From TMP-24 sp041397305 (GTDB taxonomy: Bacteria; Pseudomonadota; Alphaproteobacteria; Rhodobacterales; Rhodobacteraceae), in contig JAWKWX010000014.1 in NCBI GenBank assembly GCA_041397305.1, positions 12,638 to 76,637 on the forward strand: 64,000 nt of DNA, read 5' to 3'. The notes below the pieces were generated by a model. The model saw only the letters and a program-made list of their open reading frames with translations. It was not told where the DNA came from and did not search any database. Position numbers and translations under genes: made by a program. Shown here in pieces: positions 17,675 to 26,077 of the stretch. The number at the start of each line of letters is the position of its first letter. Position 1 is the stretch's first letter.

Positions 17675-17833
17675 TCAGGGCTTCGGCCGGTCGTCCCAGT
17701 CCTTGTTCAGGATGCGCTGCGCGTCGCCCTCCGGGTCGTCGTACTGACGGGTCTTCAGCGACCACAGGAACGCCGCAAGCCCGAGCCCGCCGAGGAACAG
17801 CGAGACCGGAATGAGGATGGCGAGCATTTCCAT
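17675..17833 (-). CDS. ccoS: cbb3-type cytochrome oxidase assembly protein CcoS
   Basis: A 52-residue protein. It starts MEMLAILIPVSLFLGG, has one transmembrane helix, and continues FLWSLKTRQYDDPEGDA, the CcoS signature. CcoS is needed for cofactor insertion into cbb3 oxidase. The start at 17833 lies 9 bases after the ccoI stop; a second ATG two codons later is possible. It is the last gene of ccoGHIS. Confidence 0.93.
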   Translation of the reverse strand: MEMLAILIPVSLFLGGLGLAAFLWSLKTRQYDDPEGDAQRILNKDWDDRPKP

Positions 17834-17842
17834 TGCCCGACC

Positions 17843-20032
17843 CTATTTCAGCCGGAGCGCATTGAGCGTCACCAGAAGCGACGAGGTCGACATGGCGAGG
17901 GCGGCAATCAGCGGTGTGGCAAGGCCCGCCAGCGCCACGGGCACCGCCAGCGCGTTGTAGCCGAGCGACAGGGCGAAATTCTCCTTGATGCGCGCCCGCG
18001 CCCCGACCGCGATCACGCGCGCCTCGGCGATCGGTGCCAGCGTCTGACCCAAAAGCACGATGTCGGACGCGGTGCGCGCGGCGTCAAGCGCCGAGGCAGG
18101 CGAGACCGAGACATGGGCAGAGGCAAGCGCGACCGTATCGTTCAGCCCGTCGCCAACCATCAGCACGCGCGCGCCCCTTGCCTTCAGCGCGTCGATATGG
18201 GCGGCCTTCTCGGCGGGCAGCATGCCGCTTTGCCAGGCCTCTATCCCAAGCGTGCGGGCCAGCCCCGCAACCGGGCCTTCCGCGTCGCCCGACAGAAGCG
18301 TCACGCCAAGGCCCGCGGCCTGCAGCGCCGCGACGGCCTCGGCAGCGCCCGGCCGCAGGCGATCGGTAAAGATCAGGGCTTTGCGCGCTGCGCCGACGGC
18401 GAGGTAGCTTGCGCCGTCGCCGACCGGTTCCGCGCCGACCCAGGCCGCACGCCCCAGCCGCACGCGCTGTCCCTGCCACAGGCCTTCGACGCCATAACCC
18501 GCGACCTCGCGCAGGTCGGTCACGGCCGCAGGTGTGACCTTGGACGCTTTCAGAGCCTCTGCCAGAGCCCGCGACAGGGGATGGGCTGATCCTTCGGCGA
18601 GGGCCAGCGCCACAGCTGCCTCCTCGCCCGCGAGACTTTCAAGGTTCGACGGTTCCGGCGCGCCCATCGTCAGCGTGCCGGTCTTGTCGAAAACCACATG
18701 CGTGACTTCTGCCAGCCGCTCCAGCGCCGTGCCATCTTTCACAAGCAATCCCTTGCGGAACAGCCGCCCCGAGGCCGAGGTCACGACCGATGGCACGGCA
18801 AGCGCCAGCGCGCAGGGGCAGGTGATGATCAGGACCGCCGAGGCGATGTTCAGCGCCAGACGCGGATCGTGCGTGCGGGTGATCCAGAAGAGGAAGGCGC
18901 CCAACGCCAGAAGATGGACCATCGGCGAATAGCGCCGCGCCATCCTGTCGGCGAGCGAGATATAGCGGTTCTTGGCACTTTCCGCGACCGCCACCAGATC
19001 GGCGAGACGATGAAGTGACGACGACGCGCCCGCTGCCGTGACCCGCACTTGCAGGGGGCCGGTCAGATTGACCTCGCCCGCGCTGACCGATGTGCCGGGT
19101 TCCACCGCGACGGGTCGCGTCTCGCCGGTCAGGAGCGAGCGGTCGATCTCTGATGCGCCCGCCTCGATCACGCCATCCACCGGCATCCGCGCGCCGGGGC
19201 GGACCAGCACCAGATCGCCCGCCCGAACCTCGGCCACCGGCACCAGCCGCGCCTCGCCATCGGCATCCAGCCGGATCGCGCGCGGCACTTCCAGCGCGGC
19301 AAGCTCCTCGGCGGCAGACCGGGCGACGGCACGCGAGCGATAGTCGAGATAGCGCCCGATCAGGAGGAAGAAGCACAGCGACACGCCCGCGTCGAAATAG
19401 GCATGTTCGCCGCCCATGATCGTCTCGAACAGCGAGACGGCGGAGGAGAGGATCAGCGCGAGCGAGATCGGCACATCCATCCCCAGCCTGCGCGACCGGA
19501 GCGAGGCGAAAGCGGAGGCGAAGAAGGGCTGACCCGCGAACACAAGCGTCGGCAGGGCGATCATCGCGCTGATCCAGTGGAAAAGGTCGCGCGTCGCATC
19601 CTCGGCCCCCGACCAGACGGCGACCGACAGAAGCATGATGTTCATCATCGCGAAGCCGGCCACACCAAGCCGCATCAGCAGGTCGCGCCCGCGCCTTTCG
19701 CTTTCGGTCGTGGTCAGAAGGCCGGGGTCAAGCTCGAACGCCGGTTGGCCCACCTCTTCCAGGGCGGCGATCAGCCGCTCGGGCAGGACCTCGGGCGCGG
19801 CGGTCACCGAGACGCGGCGGCGGGTCAGGTTGACGCGCGCCGACTGAACGCCCGGTTCTGTCGCGAGGCGCCGCTCGATCGCCGCCATCGCCGCGCCGTC
19901 CCGTGCCTCGGGGATCGACAGGACAATCCCTTCGGTAGCCGCCCGCATCCGCGACTGCGCCAGCATTTCGGTCGCGGGCAGGGCGACGCAGGCCGGACAG
20001 GCGGAAAGCGGGATGGGTTCGGCAAGGCTCAT
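17843..20032 (-). CDS. ccoI: copper-translocating P1B-type ATPase CcoI (FixI)
   Basis: A 729-residue heavy-metal ATPase supplying copper for cbb3 oxidase assembly. An N-terminal C12-P-A-C15 is followed by a heavy-metal-associated-like domain (residues 35-98). The membrane metal site is C405-P-C407, the actuator motif TGE is at 302-304, the phosphorylation motif is D449-KTGT, and the SAHPLSRAL nucleotide-domain motif lies near 480. The first ferredoxin-like domain lacks a clear CxxC of its own, so the N-terminal cysteine pair probably does the binding. Starts 3 bases after ccoH. Confidence 0.95.
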   Translation of the reverse strand: MSLAEPIPLSACPACVALPATEMLAQSRMRAATEGIVLSIPEARDGAAMAAIERRLATEPGVQSARVNLTRRRVSVTAAPEVLPERLIAALEEVGQPAFELDPGLLTTTESERRGRDLLMRLGVAGFAMMNIMLLSVAVWSGAEDATRDLFHWISAMIALPTLVFAGQPFFASAFASLRSRRLGMDVPISLALILSSAVSLFETIMGGEHAYFDAGVSLCFFLLIGRYLDYRSRAVARSAAEELAALEVPRAIRLDADGEARLVPVAEVRAGDLVLVRPGARMPVDGVIEAGASEIDRSLLTGETRPVAVEPGTSVSAGEVNLTGPLQVRVTAAGASSSLHRLADLVAVAESAKNRYISLADRMARRYSPMVHLLALGAFLFWITRTHDPRLALNIASAVLIITCPCALALAVPSVVTSASGRLFRKGLLVKDGTALERLAEVTHVVFDKTGTLTMGAPEPSNLESLAGEEAAVALALAEGSAHPLSRALAEALKASKVTPAAVTDLREVAGYGVEGLWQGQRVRLGRAAWVGAEPVGDGASYLAVGAARKALIFTDRLRPGAAEAVAALQAAGLGVTLLSGDAEGPVAGLARTLGIEAWQSGMLPAEKAAHIDALKARGARVLMVGDGLNDTVALASAHVSVSPASALDAARTASDIVLLGQTLAPIAEARVIAVGARARIKENFALSLGYNALAVPVALAGLATPLIAALAMSTSSLLVTLNALRLK

Positions 20033-20035
20033 GGC

Positions 20036-20491
20036 CTAGCCTTTCACATAAAGATCAAGCCGCTGGTGGAACCGCGTGCCATCCTCGGCCCGCGCTTCCA
20101 GAAGCACCATCCAGCGGCCGCGACCCAGATCGACCGGCGCCCGGAAATCGCCGTTCAGATAGGCGAAGGCGGGTGTCTTGTCTTCCGCCGCCTCGGTGGT
20201 GCGGCCGATCAGGGCACTGATGTCCCGCGCCCGCACCGGCTGGCCTGCCCGGTCGCGGAACGACAGGATCAGCTCGCCGCCCTCGTAACGGTAGCCGAGC
20301 GTCCAGCCGAGCCTTTCCTGCGCCGCGCGTTCGGCATCGAACGTCTGCGATGCGACATAGGAATTTTCGACCTCAAGCCCGGGGAAGGTGCCCACCGCCT
20401 TCACCGCCATGAAGACATTGACCCCGATGATGACGGCGAAGGCCGAGGCGGTGATGGCAAAGACCTTCGCTCCGGTCAGTTCGCGCGCCAT
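20036..20491 (-). CDS. ccoH: cbb3 oxidase assembly protein CcoH (FixH)
   Basis: A 151-residue membrane-anchored protein. One N-terminal transmembrane helix (VFAITASAFAVIIGVNVFMAV) is followed by a periplasmic beta domain with ENSYVASQTFDAE and GRWMVLLEARAEDG, typical of FixH. It is needed for stable cbb3 assembly and cooperates with CcoI. Its start comes one base after the ccoG stop and its stop three bases before ccoI, consistent with one transcript. Confidence 0.93.
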   Translation of the reverse strand: MARELTGAKVFAITASAFAVIIGVNVFMAVKAVGTFPGLEVENSYVASQTFDAERAAQERLGWTLGYRYEGGELILSFRDRAGQPVRARDISALIGRTTEAAEDKTPAFAYLNGDFRAPVDLGRGRWMVLLEARAEDGTRFHQRLDLYVKG

Positions 20492-20492
20492 C

Positions 20493-21929
20493 TCACTCTC
20501 CCTTGCCGTGGAAGACCGTGTCGGCGCTGACGCGGTCGGTGGCCTCTGTCAGATCGACGACCCAGAAGCGCATCTCCAGAAGTCCGCCTTCGGCCGCCTT
20601 CGACCCGGGCGCGGCACTCACATAGATGCGCTGGGTCAGGGTGCCGTCGGCGGGCACGTTGACCACCGTATTGTCGCGCCCTTCGAGCGAAAGCTCCAGT
20701 GCCTCCGCCGCCGTCGCCGAGATATGGAAGGGACGCTCCTCGCCATGCTTGTTGTGAAGCCGCACTTCGTAAGTATTGCGGATCGTGCCGTCCTTCAGCG
20801 TGACGTACAGCGGGTTCCTGACCGGCGTGACATTGAGACCGATGGGCGATCTCAGGAAAAGCGCGACGATCATCGCCACCCCGACCGACGCCCAGAGCGC
20901 GGTGTAAAGCAGCGTGCGCGGCCGGAAGATATGCTTCCAGATATTGCGCGCCTTGCCGCCCGCGCGTTCGACGGTTTCGTCCTTCAGCGCCATATAGTCG
21001 ATGAGACCACGCGGCTTGCCGATCCGGTCCATCACCTCGTCGCAGGCGTCGATGCACAAAGCGCAGGTGATGCATTCCAGCTGCTGACCCTTGCGGATGT
21101 CGATTCCCATCGGGCAGACGTTCACGCAAGCCAGGCAGTCGATGCAATCACCCTGCTTTTCCACCTCGGGGTCATCCGGCTTCCTGAGCTTGCCGCGCGG
21201 TTCGCCCCGCCATTCGCGATAGGCGACGACCAGCGTATCCTCGTCGATCATCGCTGCCTGGATGCGCGGCCAGGGGCAGGCATAGATGCAGATCTGTTCG
21301 CGCGCGAAGCCGCCGAAGAAGAAGGTGGTGAAAGTCAGGATACCCATCGTGATATAGGCGACCGGGTGCGCAGTGCCGTTCAGCAGGTTCCAGAAAAGCG
21401 TCGGCGCGTCGGTGAAATAGAAGATCCAGGCCCCGCCCGTTGCCAGCCCGATCAGGAACCAGACCAGCCATTTGATCGCGCGAAGCCGGATTTTCTGCGC
21501 GTTCCACTTCTGGTGATAAAGCCGGACGCGCGCATTGCGGTCACCCTCGATCCAGCGTTCGACAAGGATATAGAGATCGGTCCAGACCGTCTGCGGGCAG
21601 GCATAGCCGCACCAGACCCGGCCGAGCGCCGAGGTGAAGAGAAAAAGGCCAAGCCCCGCCATGATCAGCAGGCCCGCGACGAAATAGAATTCGTCCGGCC
21701 AGATTTCGATCATGAAGAAGAAGAAGCGACGGTTGGCCAGATCGACCAGCACCGCCTGGTCGGGTAGCGCGGGACCGCGGTCCCAGCGGAGCCAGGGGGT
21801 GACGTAATAGATCCCCAGCGTCACCGCCATGATGATCCATTTCAGATTGCGGAACGTGCCTTTGACCCGGCGCGGAAACACCGGTTCATGCACCGCATAA
21901 AGCGACGGTGGGGCTGAGTTGGCGCTCAT
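20493..21929 (-). CDS. ccoG: cytochrome c oxidase accessory protein CcoG (RdxA/FixG)
   Basis: A 478-residue polytopic iron-sulfur protein, a likely copper reductase in cbb3 assembly. It has an N-terminal transmembrane helix, CGYACPQTVW and CIYACPW in the membrane part, then a 2x[4Fe-4S] ferredoxin segment (CIDCLACVNVCP and CITCALCIDACDE), a further helix and a C-terminal Ig-like FixG domain. The start at 21929 (MSANSAPPSLYAVHEPVFP) is chosen because upstream in-frame codons run into the FNR-type box. It is first in ccoGHIS; ccoNOQP is not upstream here. Confidence 0.95.
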   Translation of the reverse strand: MSANSAPPSLYAVHEPVFPRRVKGTFRNLKWIIMAVTLGIYYVTPWLRWDRGPALPDQAVLVDLANRRFFFFMIEIWPDEFYFVAGLLIMAGLGLFLFTSALGRVWCGYACPQTVWTDLYILVERWIEGDRNARVRLYHQKWNAQKIRLRAIKWLVWFLIGLATGGAWIFYFTDAPTLFWNLLNGTAHPVAYITMGILTFTTFFFGGFAREQICIYACPWPRIQAAMIDEDTLVVAYREWRGEPRGKLRKPDDPEVEKQGDCIDCLACVNVCPMGIDIRKGQQLECITCALCIDACDEVMDRIGKPRGLIDYMALKDETVERAGGKARNIWKHIFRPRTLLYTALWASVGVAMIVALFLRSPIGLNVTPVRNPLYVTLKDGTIRNTYEVRLHNKHGEERPFHISATAAEALELSLEGRDNTVVNVPADGTLTQRIYVSAAPGSKAAEGGLLEMRFWVVDLTEATDRVSADTVFHGKGE

Positions 21930-21990
21930 ATGGGCCGCCTGTTCACTGTTCGCGTCCTGGCTCTTATGCGGACAAGGGTGCCGCCGGGCA

Positions 21991-22004
21991 TTGATGTAGG
22001 TCAA
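21991..22004 (-). promoter_or_regulatory. FNR/FnrL-type box upstream of ccoGHIS
   Basis: TTGATGTAGGTCAA matches the FNR dyad TTGAT-N4-ATCAA with one substitution. It is centred about 68 bases upstream of the ccoG start, where an activating site under low oxygen would be expected. In Rhodobacter relatives cco genes are FnrL targets. It could also affect the divergent ASST gene. Confidence 0.8.
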
Positions 22005-22114
22005 CAGTCTATCGGGCGTGAGCCGTCAAATCGCCGCAGACCGGGCCTGCGACTTGGCCTTAGGGGCGCTTTGCTGTCTAGTAGGCCCGAGGGAAGCGGC
22101 TTCGGGGGCGAAAA

Positions 22115-23416
22115 ATGTCGGAACCCGGCGGAAAGGCGTGGATCATTCCCGCGCTCGGCGCCTTGTTTCTTGCCTTCGCGGGCGGGCTCGTGCTGGGCGT
22201 GACCGGAAAGCCGCCTGCCGATCTCCTGAAGAACGCCATCTCGGGCGCTTCGGAGATCTACAGCTATTCCCGCGACGCGATCCTTGCCCGCCCGTCCCAG
22301 CACCTCGTCGCCCGCCCGCGCGACGGCTATCACGACGGCGCGGGCGTCACGCTGTCGGTGCCTTCCGCGATGCAGCCCGGCGTCACCTTCATCTCGGGCC
22401 TCTTCGGCCAGGTGCTGGGCTTTCGGCTCTATGCCGCCGACGGCGCGCTTCTGAAGGAATGGCCGATCAACTTCTTCGAGATCGCCCCCGACGAGATGAA
22501 ACACCGCTACCACGCGCTGATCCACGGCGATTTCCTGTATCCGGACGGCGATGTGGTGGCCAATCTCGACGGGCGCGGCCTTGTCCGCCTCGACGCCTGC
22601 GGCAGGATCAGATGGCGCAATCATGACCGGAGCCATCACGCGATCTTCGTGGACGACAAGGGCGATATCTGGACGCCGATCGGCACCGATCCGGTCCGTG
22701 ATGTTCGGATCGCGCCGTCGCCTTTCGTCTTCGATCATGTCGCGCGCTTCGATCCGGAAACCGGCCAGAAGCTGGAGGAGATAGACCTTCTCGACGCTCT
22801 TGTGAAAGGGCCGGGGCCGGGGCTGGTGCAGGCCGATCCGGCCCATCTCGACGATGTGCTGCATATCAATGATGTCGAGGTTCTTTCCGAAGCACTTGCC
22901 CCCGCCTTCCCCATGTTCAAGGCGGGTGACGTGCTGGTCTCCAGCCGCAACCTGTCGCAACTCTGGGTGATCGACCGCAAGAGCCATGTGGTGAAATGGT
23001 GGTTCGCCGGACTGCTCCGTTCGCAGCATGACGCCGACTTCCGCGCCGACGGCACGATCTCCGCGCTCGACAATCGGCCGGCGGGTGTCGCGCGGGCGTC
23101 CAACGATTACCTGGGCGAGCTTGGCGGCTCGCGCATATTGCTCATCGATCCCAAGACCGGTGGCAGCCGCGTGGCCTATCAATCCGACTCCCAGAACAAT
23201 TTCTACACGCCCTTCCGTGGCAAGCAGGAGCTGGAGCCGAACGGCAACCTCCTGATCGCAGAGACCGATGGCGGACGGGCGTTCGAGGTGACACCTCAGG
23301 GCAAGCCGGTCTGGCAGTTCGTGAACGAATGGGACGCAGATCGCCTCGGCTGGGTGATGGGTGCGGGCCGCTACCCGGCCGATTATGCAAGAATCGCCGA
23401 TATTGCCTGCAATTGA
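22115..23416 (+). CDS. arylsulfotransferase (ASST) family protein, membrane-anchored
   Basis: A 433-residue protein with an N-terminal signal anchor (WIIPALGALFLAFAGGLVLGV) and a beta-propeller-like body with repeated segments such as HALIHGDFLYPDGDVVANLDGRGLVRLD, NDVEVLSEALAPAFP and WWFAGLLRSQHDADFRADGT. Histidine-rich motifs (RSHHAIF, HDADF) fit the ASST fold. True substrates are unknown; such proteins transfer sulfuryl groups between phenols in characterised cases. It diverges from ccoG and is followed 88 bp later by a DUF2270 gene. Confidence 0.78.
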   Translation: MSEPGGKAWIIPALGALFLAFAGGLVLGVTGKPPADLLKNAISGASEIYSYSRDAILARPSQHLVARPRDGYHDGAGVTLSVPSAMQPGVTFISGLFGQVLGFRLYAADGALLKEWPINFFEIAPDEMKHRYHALIHGDFLYPDGDVVANLDGRGLVRLDACGRIRWRNHDRSHHAIFVDDKGDIWTPIGTDPVRDVRIAPSPFVFDHVARFDPETGQKLEEIDLLDALVKGPGPGLVQADPAHLDDVLHINDVEVLSEALAPAFPMFKAGDVLVSSRNLSQLWVIDRKSHVVKWWFAGLLRSQHDADFRADGTISALDNRPAGVARASNDYLGELGGSRILLIDPKTGGSRVAYQSDSQNNFYTPFRGKQELEPNGNLLIAETDGGRAFEVTPQGKPVWQFVNEWDADRLGWVMGAGRYPADYARIADIACN

Positions 23417-23504
23417 GACTTGCCACGCGGCCCGTCAGCGCGCCTGATGAAGGCAAGACGCGCCAGCCTGACCGGAGGGGCCGCAAGGTGCGCGAGGGGG
23501 GGTC

Positions 23505-24185
23505 ATGCCGGAAAAACGCCGCGCGGGCGATGCGAACGAATTTTCCGCTGCCGAGATCGGCGCGCTTGCCCATCTTTACCGCGGCGAAGTCTATCGCTCC
23601 ACCATCTGGCGGACACGACTGGACACCACGACCAACTGGTCTGTTGTCACCCTCGGCGTGGCACTTTCGATCACCTATTCCTCGCCCGGCGCCTCGCCCT
23701 TACCGCTGGTCCTCGTCGGCATACTGATCATGCTCTTCCTCGCGCTCGAGGCGCGGCGCTACCGCTACTTCAGCGTCTGGCGGGCGCGATCGCGCTGGCT
23801 GGAGCGGAATTTCTACGTGCCGATGCTGCAGGACGGCGACCTGCATACGGAAATGAACTGGCAGCGCATCCTGGCCGACGATTATGCCCACCCGCGCTAC
23901 CATGTGTCCTATCTCGTGGCGGTCGCGCGGCGGGTCCGGTCGAACTACCTCTGGATCCTGCTCATCCAGACGCTGGCCTATTGCGGCAAGATCACCGTCC
24001 ACCCGGTGCCGGTGCAAAGCTTCGCGGGTTTCATCAACCGCGCCGACATCGGCCCGATCCCGGGAGAGGTCGTTCTTTTCGCCGGTCTTCTCTATGTCGC
24101 CGCCTGGACGGGGCTCGCGCTCTGGATCACCCGTGTCGATGCCCGCCGCATCCGCCAAAGGGGTGGTACGCCCGAGATGGGGTAG
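23505..24185 (+). CDS. DUF2270 domain membrane protein
   Basis: A 226-residue protein. A soluble N-terminal helix (EIGALAHLYRGEVYRSTIWRTRLDTTTNW) precedes transmembrane helices at about 45-80, 146-165 and 188-210, and the body contains RRYRYFSVWRARSRWLERNFY. This is the pattern of the uncharacterised DUF2270 family. No function is assigned. It lies downstream of the ASST gene in the same direction and is convergent with a LysR regulator. Confidence 0.8.
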   Translation: MPEKRRAGDANEFSAAEIGALAHLYRGEVYRSTIWRTRLDTTTNWSVVTLGVALSITYSSPGASPLPLVLVGILIMLFLALEARRYRYFSVWRARSRWLERNFYVPMLQDGDLHTEMNWQRILADDYAHPRYHVSYLVAVARRVRSNYLWILLIQTLAYCGKITVHPVPVQSFAGFINRADIGPIPGEVVLFAGLLYVAAWTGLALWITRVDARRIRQRGGTPEMG

Positions 24186-24200
24186 CGGGCTTGCAACGCG

Positions 24201-25097
24201 TCACGCCGACCCGCCCCGGGCCTGCGCGCGCAGCCATTTGACGAACGTCCGGCTGGCCGCCGATCGCATCCCCGGCGAGGCGACAATGAAATAGCCGCTG
24301 TGGGTATCGTTGCAATCGTCCAGCAGCAGCCGCAGGCGCCCGTCGGCGATGTCCTGTTCGACGATTGCCGAACTGGCGACAAAGAGGCCGAGCCCGGCGC
24401 GGCCGGCCGCCAGCATCAGTTCCTCGGTCAGGAAATAGCTCTTCGCGCTGGCCGAAATATCGACGCCGCTGCAGGCAAGCCATTGTTCCGGTTCCGGCCA
24501 GCCCTGTTCCAGCACCCAGGGCATATCCTTCATATGGTCATGCGTCAGGTCCTTGCGGCCCTGCAGCAGCTTTTCCGCCCCGACCGCCATCATCCGCGCC
24601 GAAGTGAGGAATTCCGCCTCCACACCCGGCCAGTTGCCCTGACCGTAACGGATGCCAAGGTCGATCCCCTCGCGCCTGAGGTCGACGACATCCTGTTCGG
24701 GGCGCAGGGTCAGGGTGATGTCCGGATGGCGCGCCCAGAAATCGCGCAGGCGCGGCATCAGCCAGCGTTCGGCGAAGATCGGCGTGGTGGTCACCGACAG
24801 CGCGTTGGGCTTCTGGCGCGCGCGCAACGACAGGAGCGCGGACTGGATTTCGGCAAACCCGCGATTCGCGGCGCTGGCCAGCTCCTCCGCCTCGTCCGAG
24901 AAGACCAGCGCGCGGCCTTCGCGATGGACAAGCGGCCGACCGAGGAAATCCTCAAGACCGCGCACCTGCTGGGCGATGGCGGCATGGGTCACGTTCAGCG
25001 CCCGTGCCGCCGCGCTGTACCCGCCAAGGCGCACGGCGGCTTCAAGCGCGCGCAGGGCGGACAGCGGCGGAAAACTCAGCCAGTCGATCTGTGCCAT
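24201..25097 (-). CDS. LysR family transcriptional regulator (GcvA type)
   Basis: A 298-residue LysR protein. The winged helix-turn-helix occupies residues 10-70 (SALRALEAAVRLGGYSAAARALNVTHAAIAQQV). The effector domain begins at ALSVTTTPIFAERWLMPRL and includes the PDITLTLRPEQDVVDLRREGIDLGIRYG block typical of GcvA-like regulators. It diverges from the small ORF at 25196, which may be its target. The effector is unknown. Confidence 0.9.
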   Translation of the reverse strand: MAQIDWLSFPPLSALRALEAAVRLGGYSAAARALNVTHAAIAQQVRGLEDFLGRPLVHREGRALVFSDEAEELASAANRGFAEIQSALLSLRARQKPNALSVTTTPIFAERWLMPRLRDFWARHPDITLTLRPEQDVVDLRREGIDLGIRYGQGNWPGVEAEFLTSARMMAVGAEKLLQGRKDLTHDHMKDMPWVLEQGWPEPEQWLACSGVDISASAKSYFLTEELMLAAGRAGLGLFVASSAIVEQDIADGRLRLLLDDCNDTHSGYFIVASPGMRSAASRTFVKWLRAQARGGSA

Positions 25098-25195
25098 TTG
25101 TTAGTTTTCCTAATACATCAGAAATCCAATTGATTGGGAGTTTCCAGAAGTTGCACCTAGTTTTCAATCATGAACTTCGACGAATGGAGAAGGAA

Positions 25196-25357
25196 ATGTT
25201 GAACATACTTGCAGATGCACTCTACGTCGCAACCTTCCAGGACCTGCCTCATCGCAAGGCCGACTGGCCCGAAGAGCGGCCCGCGCGGCAGGTGCTGGAA
25301 GCCAGGGAACCGCGCCGCCGTCGCCACTGGCTGTCGTTTGCGGGAATCCTTGGTTAG
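25196..25357 (+). CDS. small hypothetical protein (53 residues)
   Basis: Not recognised. It begins MLNILADALYVATFQDLPH and has a basic cluster REPRRRRHW near the end. The ATG at 25196 overlaps an AGAAGGA site; a start at 25184 (MEKEMLN) is possible. An upstream 10-codon frame (25170-25202) starts MNFDEWRRKC and its stop overlaps this start, so translational coupling is conceivable. Its stop overlaps the convergent HD gene by four bases. Size, basic tail and position beside a LysR gene recall DUF1127-like small proteins, but no match is claimed. Confidence 0.5.
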   Translation: MLNILADALYVATFQDLPHRKADWPEERPARQVLEAREPRRRRHWLSFAGILG

Positions 25358-25944
25358 GCCGCGTCGAGAAGACGGGTGTGGCGGGCGATGAAGTCCGCGC
25401 GCACCTCGGCCGGCGGGCGCAGCCGGATCTCGATGGCCGGAAGGTCCTGATGCGGAGGGCGGCCGAAGAACCGGTCGGCCTCCGCGCGCGTGAACCCCGC
25501 AATCTGCACTGCCTCCGCCCAGGCGGAAATCCGGTCGGCGCGCTTGATCTCTTTCTTGATCGCCTGGGGCAGGCTTCCCGGCAGGCCGAAGCGCAGATGA
25601 ATGGCCGCCGTCAGCCGGTCGTCCAGCACCCCATAGCCCGGCCCGACCGCCGCCTTCACCGGGCTGATCATGTCGCCGATCACATATTCCGGCGCGTCGT
25701 GCAAAAGCGCCGCCAGCTGCCAGCGCGCGCCGATCCCCGGATTGAGATGGGAAAATATCTCTTCGACCAGCAGCGAATGTTCCGCAACCGAATAGGGCCA
25801 GTCGCCGAACGTCTGCCCGTTCCAGCGCGCGACAAAGGCCAGTCCGTGCGCGATATCGCCGATCTCGATATCCACGGGCGTCGGGTCCAGAAGGTCCAGC
25901 CGCCGCCCCGACAACATTCTCTGCCATGCACGCTTATTGGCCAC
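25354..25944 (-). CDS. HD domain-containing phosphohydrolase (YfbR-like)
   Basis: A 196-residue HD-superfamily protein. The metal ligands appear as H56 (SVAEHSLLV), H82-D83 (LLHDAPEY) and a later aspartate near 137 (RADRISAW), the arrangement of YfbR-type 5'-nucleotidases and related hydrolases. The N-terminus SGRRLDLLDPTPVDIEIGDIAHGLAF is characteristic of this group. Probably acts on nucleotides; the substrate is inferred from the family only. Overlaps the small ORF by four bases tail to tail. Confidence 0.85.
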   Translation of the reverse strand: MANKRAWQRMLSGRRLDLLDPTPVDIEIGDIAHGLAFVARWNGQTFGDWPYSVAEHSLLVEEIFSHLNPGIGARWQLAALLHDAPEYVIGDMISPVKAAVGPGYGVLDDRLTAAIHLRFGLPGSLPQAIKKEIKRADRISAWAEAVQIAGFTRAEADRFFGRPPHQDLPAIEIRLRPPAEVRADFIARHTRLLDAA

Positions 25945-26077
25945 AGTTCACCTGAAACCGCACCGCCCGCGCGACCGTCGCTTGACCGGCCCGGGACTGT
26001 GGATGTTGCTCTGAACCGTTCATTACGAGTGCGGGGGCAGGTTCGTCAATCGAAGGGCTTTCGGAGCTTTCCAGAGT

